Position numbers and translations under genes: made by a program
Assembly (NCBI GenBank): GCA_004555055.1
Contig: SFJN01000133.1
Span: 1 to 7,069 of the forward strand
Length of the DNA: 7,069 bases
Direction: 5' to 3'
Source: Bacteroidales bacterium
GTDB taxonomy: Bacteria > Bacteroidota > Bacteroidia > Bacteroidales > Bacteroidaceae
Notes under the pieces: model-generated
The model's database searches: none
Told to the model about the DNA's origin: nothing
What the model saw: the letters and a program-made list of their open reading frames with translations, nothing else
Shown here: positions 1-6,955 of the stretch, piece after piece
Layout of the letters: each line of letters begins with the position of its first letter
How positions within the stretch are numbered: the stretch's first letter is position 1

Positions 1-2334
1 CGCCGCTCATTCCTTGCCTATTCCGAACGCGAACGTGCGGTGCCCTGGAGAGCGAATCCCGTCTACATCTCGTGGTACGAACTGAACATCGACCGCAACA
101 ATTCGGCCGACCCCACGAAGAACATGAATGCCGACCAGGTGCTGAACGTGCTGAACCATTGGAAGACCGACTTCTACGACCGTTACGGTGTGGGACCGAA
201 CAGCTTTGTCATCGACGACGGATGGGACAACTACGGTACATGGACCTTCCACGACGGATTCCCCAACGAGATGCGCGACATGGCAGCCCTTGCCGGAGAG
301 ATGGGGGCTGGCGTAGGTGCATGGCTCGGTCCGGTGGGTGGTTACGGTACGAGCGGAACATACCGCCGCAACTATTGGACAAACAAGGGCGGTATGGTAC
401 TCTCGAATCCCGAATACTACGCCACTTTCAAGGCTGCTGCCGAAAACCTGACCAAGAATCAGGGCGACTTCCGATTCTTTAAGTTCGATGGCATTTCTGA
501 CCTCTTCTCTGCCACCGGTCCCAAGGCCGGCGATCAGGGCAACGAAGATGCCGAGGGCATCATCCGCCTCGAACGCTATGTGCGCGAAGAGCTCAAGCGC
601 GATATCTTCTTCAATACCACCGTCGGCACATGGGCAAGTCCCTTCTGGTATCACTACACCGATGCCACATGGCGTCAGGAAGCCGACTATGGTACTGCCG
701 GCAACAACAGCATCGACCGTGAAAACTGGATTACCTACCGCGACCGTCTCGTCTATCAGAACTATGTGACGAATTCTCCCGTTTGCCCCATCAATACGCT
801 GATGACCCACGGATTCATCCTCACCAGTTTCGGCGACGTCAGCAAGAACATGTCGTACGATGCCTGCCGCCGCGAACTCCGCTGTGCCTTTGCCTGCGGT
901 TCGGGTATGGTGGAACTCTACAACGATTATGCCCTGATGAACAGCATCAACGGCGGCAAACTTTGGGCTGACCTCGCAGAGTGCATACAGTGGCAGAAAC
1001 GCAATGCCGACGTCCTCCCCGACATCCATTGGGTAGGTGGCAATCCCTGGAACGGCTCCACCACCAACGTCTACGGTTGGGCAGCCTGGAACGGCAAGAA
1101 GTCCACACTCACCCTCCGCAATGGTGGAAACGCCAGCAAGACGTATAGCTTTACCCTCCGCGAAGCCCTTAACATTCCTGCCAACGTGAGTGGTAAGGTG
1201 GTGCTCCGCAAGTCGTTCGGAGAGCAGGATGCCCTGGCCGGACTTGAGGAAGGTACGGCCATCGACATCGATGCCACCCTCAGCGTCACCCTCCCCGGAA
1301 GCAGCTTGTTCTGCTTCGATGGCTTGGATGCCTCGGAAGCCGTGGTCAATGTCACCGACATCACTCTCGTTCCCGAGAACGGAAAAGCCGAGGTTGAGGT
1401 GGGAAAAACGATGGTGGTACGTGCTAAAGCTGCTCCTGCCGATGCCACCTTTCCCGCACTTGTATGGAGCAGCGCCGACGAAACCGTCGCCACCGTGTCT
1501 GCAGGTCTCGTAAAAGGTCTGAAGGCAGGCACCGTGACGATTACGGTGATGGCCACCGACGGTTCTGAAGTTTCGGAAACCCTTGAGGTGAAGGTGGTGG
1601 AAAGCACCGAACCCGAACCCGTTGTGGAAGACTATGCCGTAAACTTTGACAAGGATGCCGATGCGGTGCGCGCCGACCGTTTTCTCAGCGGTGTTTCGCT
1701 CACCGTGAATGGGGAGGACATGCAGAGCGTCAGCATCAGCAGCCGCAAACCCTACGTCGACCTTTCGGACGACGAGAATGCGGTGTTTACCTGCCCCACC
1801 GGCAGCGTACTGACGCCCACCTTCGACTATAACGGCTTATGGATGCACGGATATGTCTACATCGACGTGGATCAGGACAAGCAGTTCAGTTTCTTTGAAG
1901 GCAATACCGACCAGACGGGTTCTGAACTCTTCACCTTCAGTTTCTACAGCGGCGACTTCAACAACGACAGTGCCGGTGTGAATTCTCTCGGTGCCTCCAT
2001 CAGCGGTGATGCCCGTAATGTGCTGAATCCTCCCTCGTTCAGCGCTCCTGGTGTTGCCGGTGAATACCGTATCCGCTTCAAGGTCGACTGGAACAGCGTG
2101 GATGCCGGAGGCCAGAAGGCAGCCGACGGAACGTGTACCGGCAAGAACGGTATTCTTGCCAACGGCGGAGTCATCGTTGATGCCACCCTCCGCGTGACGG
2201 GCGACAACGTCGGTATCGACAATGCTGTGGCGGAAACTTCGGAGAGCGTTTGCTACGACCTTGCCGGTCGCCGTGTCCTGCAGCCTGCCAACCATGGCGT
2301 GTATGTACAGAAGGGCCGTAAGGTCATGAAATAA
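1..2334 (+). CDS. Secreted multidomain glycoside hydrolase, alpha-galactosidase-like (clan GH-D), 5'-truncated by window
   Basis: The frame is open from base 1 with no stop, so the GTG at 40 is an internal codon and the gene starts outside the window; 777 residues are visible, numbered here from base 1. Residues 20-345 look like a clan GH-D (GH36/GH27) TIM barrel: N-P-V-Y-I-S-W-Y near 20-26, the V-I-D-D-G-W strand, A-W-L-G-P, and F-F-K-F-D-G with D163 as likely nucleophile. R225-Q-E-A-D229 holds the probable acid/base Asp. Residues 350-440 form a beta-sandwich typical after such barrels. Residues 449-533 are a BIG2 Ig-like domain (W-S-S-A-D, V-S-A-G-L-V-K-G-L). Residues 541-735 resemble a GEVED-type domain, with a D-x-D-x-D acidic loop (Y-I-D-V-D-Q-D-K-Q-F) and G-E-Y-R-I-R-F-K-V-D-W. 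The tail Y752-D-L-A-G-R-R-V to K777 is a sorting-like C-terminus. The enzyme therefore probably acts outside the cell or on its surface, cleaving alpha-linked galactose or GalNAc. The exact family and substrate are uncertain; some homologues carry misleading 'enterotoxin' annotations. Confidence 0.8.
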   Translation, partial: RRSFLAYSERERAVPWRANPVYISWYELNIDRNNSADPTKNMNADQVLNVLNHWKTDFYDRYGVGPNSFVIDDGWDNYGTWTFHDGFPNEMRDMAALAGEMGAGVGAWLGPVGGYGTSGTYRRNYWTNKGGMVLSNPEYYATFKAAAENLTKNQGDFRFFKFDGISDLFSATGPKAGDQGNEDAEGIIRLERYVREELKRDIFFNTTVGTWASPFWYHYTDATWRQEADYGTAGNNSIDRENWITYRDRLVYQNYVTNSPVCPINTLMTHGFILTSFGDVSKNMSYDACRRELRCAFACGSGMVELYNDYALMNSINGGKLWADLAECIQWQKRNADVLPDIHWVGGNPWNGSTTNVYGWAAWNGKKSTLTLRNGGNASKTYSFTLREALNIPANVSGKVVLRKSFGEQDALAGLEEGTAIDIDATLSVTLPGSSLFCFDGLDASEAVVNVTDITLVPENGKAEVEVGKTMVVRAKAAPADATFPALVWSSADETVATVSAGLVKGLKAGTVTITVMATDGSEVSETLEVKVVESTEPEPVVEDYAVNFDKDADAVRADRFLSGVSLTVNGEDMQSVSISSRKPYVDLSDDENAVFTCPTGSVLTPTFDYNGLWMHGYVYIDVDQDKQFSFFEGNTDQTGSELFTFSFYSGDFNNDSAGVNSLGASISGDARNVLNPPSFSAPGVAGEYRIRFKVDWNSVDAGGQKAADGTCTGKNGILANGGVIVDATLRVTGDNVGIDNAVAETSESVCYDLAGRRVLQPANHGVYVQKGRKVMK

Positions 2335-2416
2335 TTTGCATAAAGTCCGGCCTTCCAAGAATTTGCTGTCCTTGTCATTGGCAGCGGATACAGGGGCTTG
2401 GACCTGTCTGAAAGCA

Positions 2417-2475
2417 CGGGACAATCGGTACGGGTGCTGTAGAATTCCCTTTACCGTTTGTCCCGGTTTTGTTTG
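2417..2475 (+). terminator. Rho-independent terminator of the glycoside hydrolase gene
   Basis: Arms at 2417-2430 (CGGGACAATCGGTA) and 2452-2465 (TACCGTTTGTCCCG) pair over 14 positions with one mismatch, around a 21-base loop. The T-rich stretch TTTTGTTTG (2467-2475) follows. The stem lies 82 bases after the hydrolase stop codon. It argues against any start for the next gene upstream of it. The long loop is somewhat unusual for a terminator. Confidence 0.75.
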
Positions 2476-2524
2476 TCCCCGACTTTCTTTCTGTATTTAC
2501 TTTTGCCCTATATTTACTTTTGCC
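2472..2524 (+). promoter_or_regulatory. Tandem Bacteroidota-type promoter boxes for the acetyltransferase gene
   Basis: The 14-base sequence TATTTACTTTTGCC occurs at 2494-2507 and again at 2511-2524, a 17-base period. Each copy holds an exact TAnnTTTG -7 box (TACTTTTG at 2498-2505 and 2515-2522). The upstream box has a TTTG -33 candidate at 2472-2475 (22-base spacer). The downstream box has only TCTG at 2490-2493 (21-base spacer). Expected transcript starts fall near 2512 and 2529, just ahead of the ATG at 2546. The consensus is established for Bacteroidota; use of either box here is inferred. Confidence 0.6.
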
Positions 2525-2545
2525 GAAATGATTTCCGCAGACAAC

Positions 2546-3637
2546 ATGTCAAAACCCCGACGTTTGGCCTCGCTCGATGTGTTACGAGGCTTCGACCTTT
2601 TCCTCCTCGTCTTCCTGCAACCTGTGCTGTGGACCTTTCTCCACCAGGTGGACACTCCGGCGGCCCATGCCATATTGTACCATTTCGACCATGAGACGTG
2701 GGACGGTTTCCGCTTTTGGGACCTCGTGATGCCCCTCTTCCTTTTCATGAGCGGAGCCTCCATGCCCTTTGCACTGTCGCGCTATGTGAGTCGCGAAGGA
2801 GGAATACGAAGCAAGTTGCCGCTCTCTCAGGCTTATCGCAAGGTGTTTCGTAGGTTCTTCATCCTTTTCGCACTTGGCATGGTGGTGCAGGGCAATGTCC
2901 TCGCGCTCGATGTAGCCTCCTTGAAAATATACGTCAACACCCTGCAGGCCATCGGCGTAGGGTACGTCATTGCTGCGATGGTTTTGCTCCATTTCCGTCT
3001 GCGCGGACAGGTGGTTGCCACCTTGTTGCTGCTGCTTGCCTATGCCGTACCGATGCTGCTGTGCGGCGACTTCAGCTTCGAGGGCAATCTTGCCAGCCGC
3101 ATCGATGCCATGCTGATGGGACATTTCCAGGGCGACCCCACCTATGCATGGATGCTGCCCAGTCTGAACTTCGGGGTGACGGTGATGCTCGGAGTCTTCG
3201 CTGGCGAGATTATCCGCATGGCTCCCTCTCCCTCACGCCGTACCGTGCTGCTGCTGCTCGCTGTGGGTGCCGGGCTTGTTGTGGCAGGATTGCTGCTCGA
3301 CCCCGCCATACCCATCAACAAGCGTATATGGTCGACCAGCATGACACTCCTTTCCGGCGGATACTGCATGTGGCTGATGGCGATTTTCTATGCCCTCGTC
3401 GATGTATGCGGTATACACCGTCCATTTGATTGGCTGAAGATGTACGGTATGAACTCCATCGTGGCATATATGCTCGGCGAAACGGTGAATTTCCGCAGCA
3501 TCGTCCATTCCCTGTGCTATGGTCTTGAACAGTATCTCGGTGCATATTATGCTACGTTGCTGACCTTCGGAAATTTCCTCCTTCTCTTCTTCATCCTGCA
3601 CGGTATGTACCGTGCCCGTATCTTTGTGAAAATCTGA
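2546..3637 (+). CDS. Integral membrane acetyltransferase, HGSNAT/NagX-like (COG4299/DUF5009)
   Basis: A 363-residue polytopic inner-membrane protein with about ten hydrophobic segments. The N-terminal L-D-V-L-R-G-F-D (residues 10-17) is the family hallmark. H49-E-T-W-D-G-F followed by D-L-V-M-P-L-F-L-F-M-S-G-A-S matches the region of human heparan-alpha-glucosaminide N-acetyltransferase (H-x-x-W-N-G, D-L-V-F-P-W-F-x-F-x-M-G-S-S) that carries its active-site His, so H49 is the likely catalytic residue. The motif I-N-K-R-I-W-S-T-S near 257-265 is also conserved. Relatives acetylate terminal glucosamine across a membrane using acetyl-CoA, and bacterial nagX genes occur in chitin/GlcNAc loci; the substrate here is not shown. 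The frame is open back to TTG 2336, but a terminator and promoter lie in between, which excludes that start. ATG 2528 (369 residues) is an alternative; ATG 2546 was chosen because M-S-K-P-R-R-L-A-S-L-D is a normal family N-terminus. The gene is intact. Confidence 0.85.
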   Translation: MSKPRRLASLDVLRGFDLFLLVFLQPVLWTFLHQVDTPAAHAILYHFDHETWDGFRFWDLVMPLFLFMSGASMPFALSRYVSREGGIRSKLPLSQAYRKVFRRFFILFALGMVVQGNVLALDVASLKIYVNTLQAIGVGYVIAAMVLLHFRLRGQVVATLLLLLAYAVPMLLCGDFSFEGNLASRIDAMLMGHFQGDPTYAWMLPSLNFGVTVMLGVFAGEIIRMAPSPSRRTVLLLLAVGAGLVVAGLLLDPAIPINKRIWSTSMTLLSGGYCMWLMAIFYALVDVCGIHRPFDWLKMYGMNSIVAYMLGETVNFRSIVHSLCYGLEQYLGAYYATLLTFGNFLLLFFILHGMYRARIFVKI

Positions 3638-3760
3638 GCAGCCTCTCGTTGCGTTTCGAATGTGGATGCGAAGGGGAAATGCACAGCCGTTGGGGCGTTT
3701 CCTGTTCTTCCCCCCTTTTTGCAAGTCTGTTGCTGCCGACGGTTGTGTGCAAATCCTACG

Positions 3761-3809
3761 AAAAAAATCGACCGCTCCTGTCCGGTTAGGGCAAGGAGCG
3801 GTCGGTTTT
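3761..3809. terminator. Bidirectional Rho-independent terminator between convergent genes
   Basis: A perfect 11-bp stem (CGACCGCTCCT at 3769-3779, AGGAGCGGTCG at 3794-3804) encloses a 14-base loop. On the minus strand it is followed by ATTTTTTT (complement of 3761-3768), an excellent U-tract for the gene ending at 3827. On the plus strand it is followed by GTTTT (3805-3809), so it can also stop transcripts from the acetyltransferase gene, whose stop codon lies 131 bases upstream. The rest of 3638-3760 holds no gene that I can support. Confidence 0.88.
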
Positions 3810-3826
3810 GATGAGGGATTTTTATC

Positions 3827-4639
3827 TTATCTGACGATGCGTCGCGCAACGCTGCCGTCGGAATAGCGTACGATGTTCACACCCTTCTGCGGTGCGTTGT
3901 GGCGGCGTCCGTCGGTGGTGTACCATCCCTCGACGGTGGCAGGAGCCTGCCGCAGGCCGTCGACGGCAACGGGGTCGGGTTTGGAGACGTGGACCGACAT
4001 GGAATAAGCTCCATACTGGTAAGCGAAGGAACCCCATGTGGAGAAGTTCTTCGTCGCCATCATCCAAAACGAGAAGTTGGGGTCGCTCTCCGTCCATGCC
4101 AGCGGGTGGAGAGCCTCCTTGACGGTCTGGTCGAAGGCAAATCCGATGCAGCACTTGGTGTATTTGTTTTTCGGGGCTTCGATGAGTACGGGTTCCGAAA
4201 ACTCTGCCGTGTTCCAGGCACATCCGTCGTGGTAGTCGACGGGATCCTTCTTCACGCTTTCGATGATGTCGGCATCCTGGAAATTGTCGGGGATGCCCAT
4301 ATGTGCCCATATGCGCAGGTTTTCGATGCCCCGGGAGGTGCCGAGGGCATAACGGATGGAGTCGACCTCGTAGCCTGCGAGGGAGTCGGGCAAATAGATG
4401 CCCACCACGTAGGTTTCGGGCGATTCCCAGCCTCCGAATGCTTGGGGTGTGGGGTCGCGGTACGACCACCAGTAGCCATCGTCCGTGTTGTTGGCGGCGC
4501 GCATGACGAGTGAGGGGGCTTCGGGAGCCTTGGCGCCGACCCATGAGAAGCGGTCGTTTGCAACGTCGCAGGATGTTTGCGCAAATGCGCAGTCTGTGCC
4601 CATGACGACAAGGGCAAGGGAAAGTAAAGTCTTGATCAT
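3827..4639 (-). CDS. Secreted protein of unknown function, stand-alone relative of the neighbour's N-terminal domain
   Basis: A 270-residue protein starting with a type I signal peptide (M-I-K-T-L-L-S-L-A-L-V-V-M, cleavage likely after A-F-A20). The frame continues upstream to 4714, but those 25 residues are His-rich and precede the signal peptide, so ATG 4639 is the start; A-rich DNA just before it is typical of Bacteroidota. Residues 45-220 look like a beta-sandwich and run collinear with residues 30-230 of the upstream Omp28-like protein: M-R-A-A then W-W-x-Y, a P-x-x-x-A-G-x-x-x-x-x-x-x-A-L block, I-W, C-C-I-G-F-A-F, and T-W-G-S-F before S-V-H-V. The last 30 residues (W-Y-T-T-D-G-R-R to R-I-V-R270) are a degenerate sorting-type tail with an S-D-G insert also seen in the neighbour. 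The gene sits 77 bases downstream of that neighbour, with no promoter or terminator visible in the gap, so the two are probably co-transcribed. The function is unknown; it is probably periplasmic or surface-located. Confidence 0.75.
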   Translation of the reverse strand: MIKTLLSLALVVMGTDCAFAQTSCDVANDRFSWVGAKAPEAPSLVMRAANNTDDGYWWSYRDPTPQAFGGWESPETYVVGIYLPDSLAGYEVDSIRYALGTSRGIENLRIWAHMGIPDNFQDADIIESVKKDPVDYHDGCAWNTAEFSEPVLIEAPKNKYTKCCIGFAFDQTVKEALHPLAWTESDPNFSFWMMATKNFSTWGSFAYQYGAYSMSVHVSKPDPVAVDGLRQAPATVEGWYTTDGRRHNAPQKGVNIVRYSDGSVARRIVR

Positions 4640-4716
4640 ATGTTTTTCTGTTTTATGATGATGCAGGTGGTTGGAATGCTTTAGGGACGTCTCCCCACGC
4701 ACGGCTGATGCCATCG

Positions 4717-6729
4717 TTACCGTACGAGTACTTTCCGGAACTTTCCGTCCGATTCTTGCTGGATATACAGTCCCCCTTGTGCGGGCCTCTCCTGTCGGAT
4801 ACCCTGGAGGTCATAGTATACGGGTGTAGAAACTCCGTCGCAGACAGCGTTACGGACGGCACTGGGGTCGAAGTCGGCAATGGCACATTGTGCGGCATTG
4901 ATGACGAAACCGTTGTTGTCGTTGAGGAGGAGCACCACGAGTGTCAGGCGGTCCTTGTCCTGAATGATGCTGTTCCCCGAGATGTCGAGTGTGGTTTCGT
5001 AGGCCACGCTTTCGTCGGCAGTGATGGGCGAGGGTATGCTGCCCTCAATGCCGCGCATGGGTTCCCAAGCGTCGACCACCACATGGTTGTAGGTGGTGTT
5101 GACTACCGACGAGGCGTTAATCCAGAAGTCCAAGTCGCCGTCGGGGTATTGGCCGGACTTGTCGCCCTGTTCGTAGGAATATCCGTTGTACTGCGCCCAC
5201 AGCGCTCCGCTCGAGCTTTGGCCTGAAAGTCCGTCTTCGCTGAGGACAAATGCCAGACGGTAGGGCGATTGTGTACGGGAGATGCAGAATGTGCTTGCGG
5301 TCTGCACTCTGATGGCCTGGCGTTCTGCATCGGCCCATTCGGCCGTCATCTCCACTTTTCCTTCTGAGGGATACAAATCGCGGAGCTTCTCTACGAAGCG
5401 GTCGGCAGCGAAGTGCGAGGTTCCGTCGCCGTCCATTCCGCTGTCGCCAAGATAGGGGTCGGCAATGGCGATGCGGTTGAAGGCAGCGCTGGGGAGGCTC
5501 TGTCCGTAGACGGCCATCACCTCGGCATAGGCCTTGCAGGTCATTGGGTCGGGTTTCGACAGCGAACTGTGGCCGGCAAGGGTGACGATGTCTTCGCCGT
5601 AAATCTCCTTGAGTTTGGCAAGACCTACCGTTCCACGCGGACACCATTGGCATGAGGTGGAGGTGAACTCTTCGACCACTGGGAGAGCAGGGTAGAGCTT
5701 GTCGGGATTGATGACGATAACCTTTCCCTCAGCCTTGCGGTGTGTCGACTCGTTTTCGCGGCCGTCCACACGGAGTATTTCCAGGGCGAGTGTATGTTCG
5801 CCTGCTTCCTCGAAACGCATGGGGCGGGTGATGGTGCACGAGCCGTCGATGGGCAACTGTCCGCCGAGGTCAATGGTTTCGGCATTGTCAGTCTGTCCGT
5901 CCACGCTGATGGCGAGCTCCATGGTGCTGAAGGGGATGGAACTGAGGTTGGTGACGGTCCAGGCATAGGTAAACTCTTCGCCCGTCCGGTAGTTACGTTC
6001 GTCCTGGGCCTTCACGCTGGCATCGGTGACAATCTGGTCACTAAGTTCCATGTATACCGATGTGGTGAGGTTACCGAGGCCGTAGGGCGTCATGTTCCGC
6101 CAGGTGCGTGTGCCGTCGGTTTCTTCGAACTGCATGTAGCAGCCTCCCTCTTCGCTGTCGCCCCAGAGGAAGAAGGCATCCTCATCGTTCCCCACTTCGA
6201 ACTCGTAGCCGATGTAGCATCCGCCCTTCGGTACGGTATACGGAGTCTTGAGTGTGATGGTGTAGAACTGAAAGTACACGCCGTTGGTGCGTGCAGTGGC
6301 ATATTTGGTGACATTCTCGGCCTCGGTGCTGCTCTCAGGGATAATATAGGTATCGTTCCCCTGTGCATCGGTTTCGATATTCACAGGAGAGAGCCACACA
6401 CGGATATAGTCGTCGGCATATTTCACCTTTGGGGGAGCCAGGGCAATCTTCACCTTACTGATGGTGCATCCGGCAAACTTGCCGGGAATGATGGAGCAGA
6501 GGTTGTATTTCCGCTGTCCGGTATAGGGTTTGAAGACATCGGAATATTCCGTAAGTTTCGGGAAACTCAGGGTGAGGCCCTGTCCGGAATCATCCACGTT
6601 GTAGTTCCACCAGATGAAACCTTCTTCGGCGGCACGCATGGGAGCCTCCGAGGATACGGTGACGGGTTGCTGGGACGATGCGTTGAACGGTGCCAGCAAC
6701 AAGGCAAAAAACAAGTAGAGCTGTTTCAT
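4717..6729 (-). CDS. Omp28-like secreted protein with thioredoxin-fold domain and sorting-type C-terminus
   Basis: A 670-residue protein whose N-terminus, M-K-Q-L-Y-L-F-F-A-L-L-L-A-P, is a signal peptide ending near residue 20. Residues 30-230 form a beta-rich module shared with the downstream gene. Residues 233-340 look Ig/CARDB-like (Y-A-W-T-V-T-N-L-S, then E-A-G-E-H-T-L-A-L-E). Residues 348-430 are thioredoxin-like: P-V-V-E-E-F-T-S-T-S-C360-Q-W-C363-P-R-G carries a CxxC pair in the context of the Omp28 family (usual form E-E-F-T-G-T-W-C-G-W-C-P-R-G), and P413 in S-L-P-S-A-A-F-N-R sits where thioredoxins have the cis-proline. Residues 455-625 match the rest of an Omp28-type protein (A-F-V-L-S-E-D-G-L-S-G). 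The tail Y638-Y-D-L-Q-G-I-R to V-L-V-R670 is sorting-like. Family members are outer-membrane or exported proteins of poorly known function; a redox or disulfide role is inferred from CxxC only. It is the first gene of a probable two-gene operon. Confidence 0.85.
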   Translation of the reverse strand: MKQLYLFFALLLAPFNASSQQPVTVSSEAPMRAAEEGFIWWNYNVDDSGQGLTLSFPKLTEYSDVFKPYTGQRKYNLCSIIPGKFAGCTISKVKIALAPPKVKYADDYIRVWLSPVNIETDAQGNDTYIIPESSTEAENVTKYATARTNGVYFQFYTITLKTPYTVPKGGCYIGYEFEVGNDEDAFFLWGDSEEGGCYMQFEETDGTRTWRNMTPYGLGNLTTSVYMELSDQIVTDASVKAQDERNYRTGEEFTYAWTVTNLSSIPFSTMELAISVDGQTDNAETIDLGGQLPIDGSCTITRPMRFEEAGEHTLALEILRVDGRENESTHRKAEGKVIVINPDKLYPALPVVEEFTSTSCQWCPRGTVGLAKLKEIYGEDIVTLAGHSSLSKPDPMTCKAYAEVMAVYGQSLPSAAFNRIAIADPYLGDSGMDGDGTSHFAADRFVEKLRDLYPSEGKVEMTAEWADAERQAIRVQTASTFCISRTQSPYRLAFVLSEDGLSGQSSSGALWAQYNGYSYEQGDKSGQYPDGDLDFWINASSVVNTTYNHVVVDAWEPMRGIEGSIPSPITADESVAYETTLDISGNSIIQDKDRLTLVVLLLNDNNGFVINAAQCAIADFDPSAVRNAVCDGVSTPVYYDLQGIRQERPAQGGLYIQQESDGKFRKVLVR

Positions 6730-6877
6730 GAAATAAAATTAAGGTATAAGGACAAATCAAAAAAAGCTTTTCGTTACCCTTGCGTCATTCGGCGTATGGG
6801 GGAAGGGGCATCTGCAGGGTGCATGTATGGCGGGTCCTTCTCTCTTTGTGCAGTGCCGTAGTAGGTTGAACGCATTG

Positions 6878-6909
6878 CAAAGGTAATCGTTTTTTTCGGT
6901 TTCTACAAG
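6878..6909 (-). promoter_or_regulatory. Bacteroidota-type promoter for the Omp28-like gene operon
   Basis: On the minus strand, TACCTTTG (6885-6878) matches TAnnTTTG exactly. CTTG (6909-6906) lies 20 bases upstream as a -33 element with one difference from TTTG. The predicted transcript start is near 6871, leaving a leader of about 140 bases before ATG 6729. No other TAnnTTTG match was found between this box and the start codon. Confidence 0.65.
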
Positions 6910-6933
6910 TTCCATTTTCAAAAAAGAGAATGT

Positions 6934-6955
6934 TTTCCATGGTAATGTATGGAAA
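6934..6955. repeat. Inverted repeat upstream of the Omp28-like promoter
   Basis: TTTCCAT (6934-6940) and ATGGAAA (6949-6955) form a perfect 7-bp inverted repeat with an 8-base spacer. It lies about 25 bases upstream of the -33 element. The position would suit a regulator-binding site, but no regulator is identified and a chance occurrence is possible. Confidence 0.4.

Noticed and set aside
7..1029. A 340-codon minus-strand open frame opposite the hydrolase
   Set aside because: It is antisense to the conserved catalytic barrel; its valine-, glycine- and histidine-rich translation is typical of a shadow frame.
2390..2407. Small hairpin ACAGG/CCTGT after the hydrolase
   Set aside because: A 5-bp stem with no T-run; likely chance, and the 14-position stem downstream is far stronger.
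2336..2545. Upstream extension of the acetyltransferase to TTG 2336
   Set aside because: The extension would be translated across a terminator stem and two promoter boxes, and the family N-terminus begins just before L-D-V-L-R-G-F-D.
3718..3753. Inverted repeat TTTGCA/TGCAAA between the convergent genes
   Set aside because: Only 6 bp with a 24-base loop; the strong terminator nearby explains the region better.
4640..4714. N-terminal extension of the 270-residue secreted protein to 4714
   Set aside because: The extra 25 residues (with N-H-L-H-H-H) precede a clear signal peptide and occupy the intergenic gap.
5740..6861. A 373-codon plus-strand open frame opposite the Omp28-like gene
   Set aside because: It lies antisense to a gene with signal peptide, CxxC motif and sorting tail, runs through that gene's promoter, and its translation shows no recognisable domain. 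GC-rich codon use explains the lack of stops.
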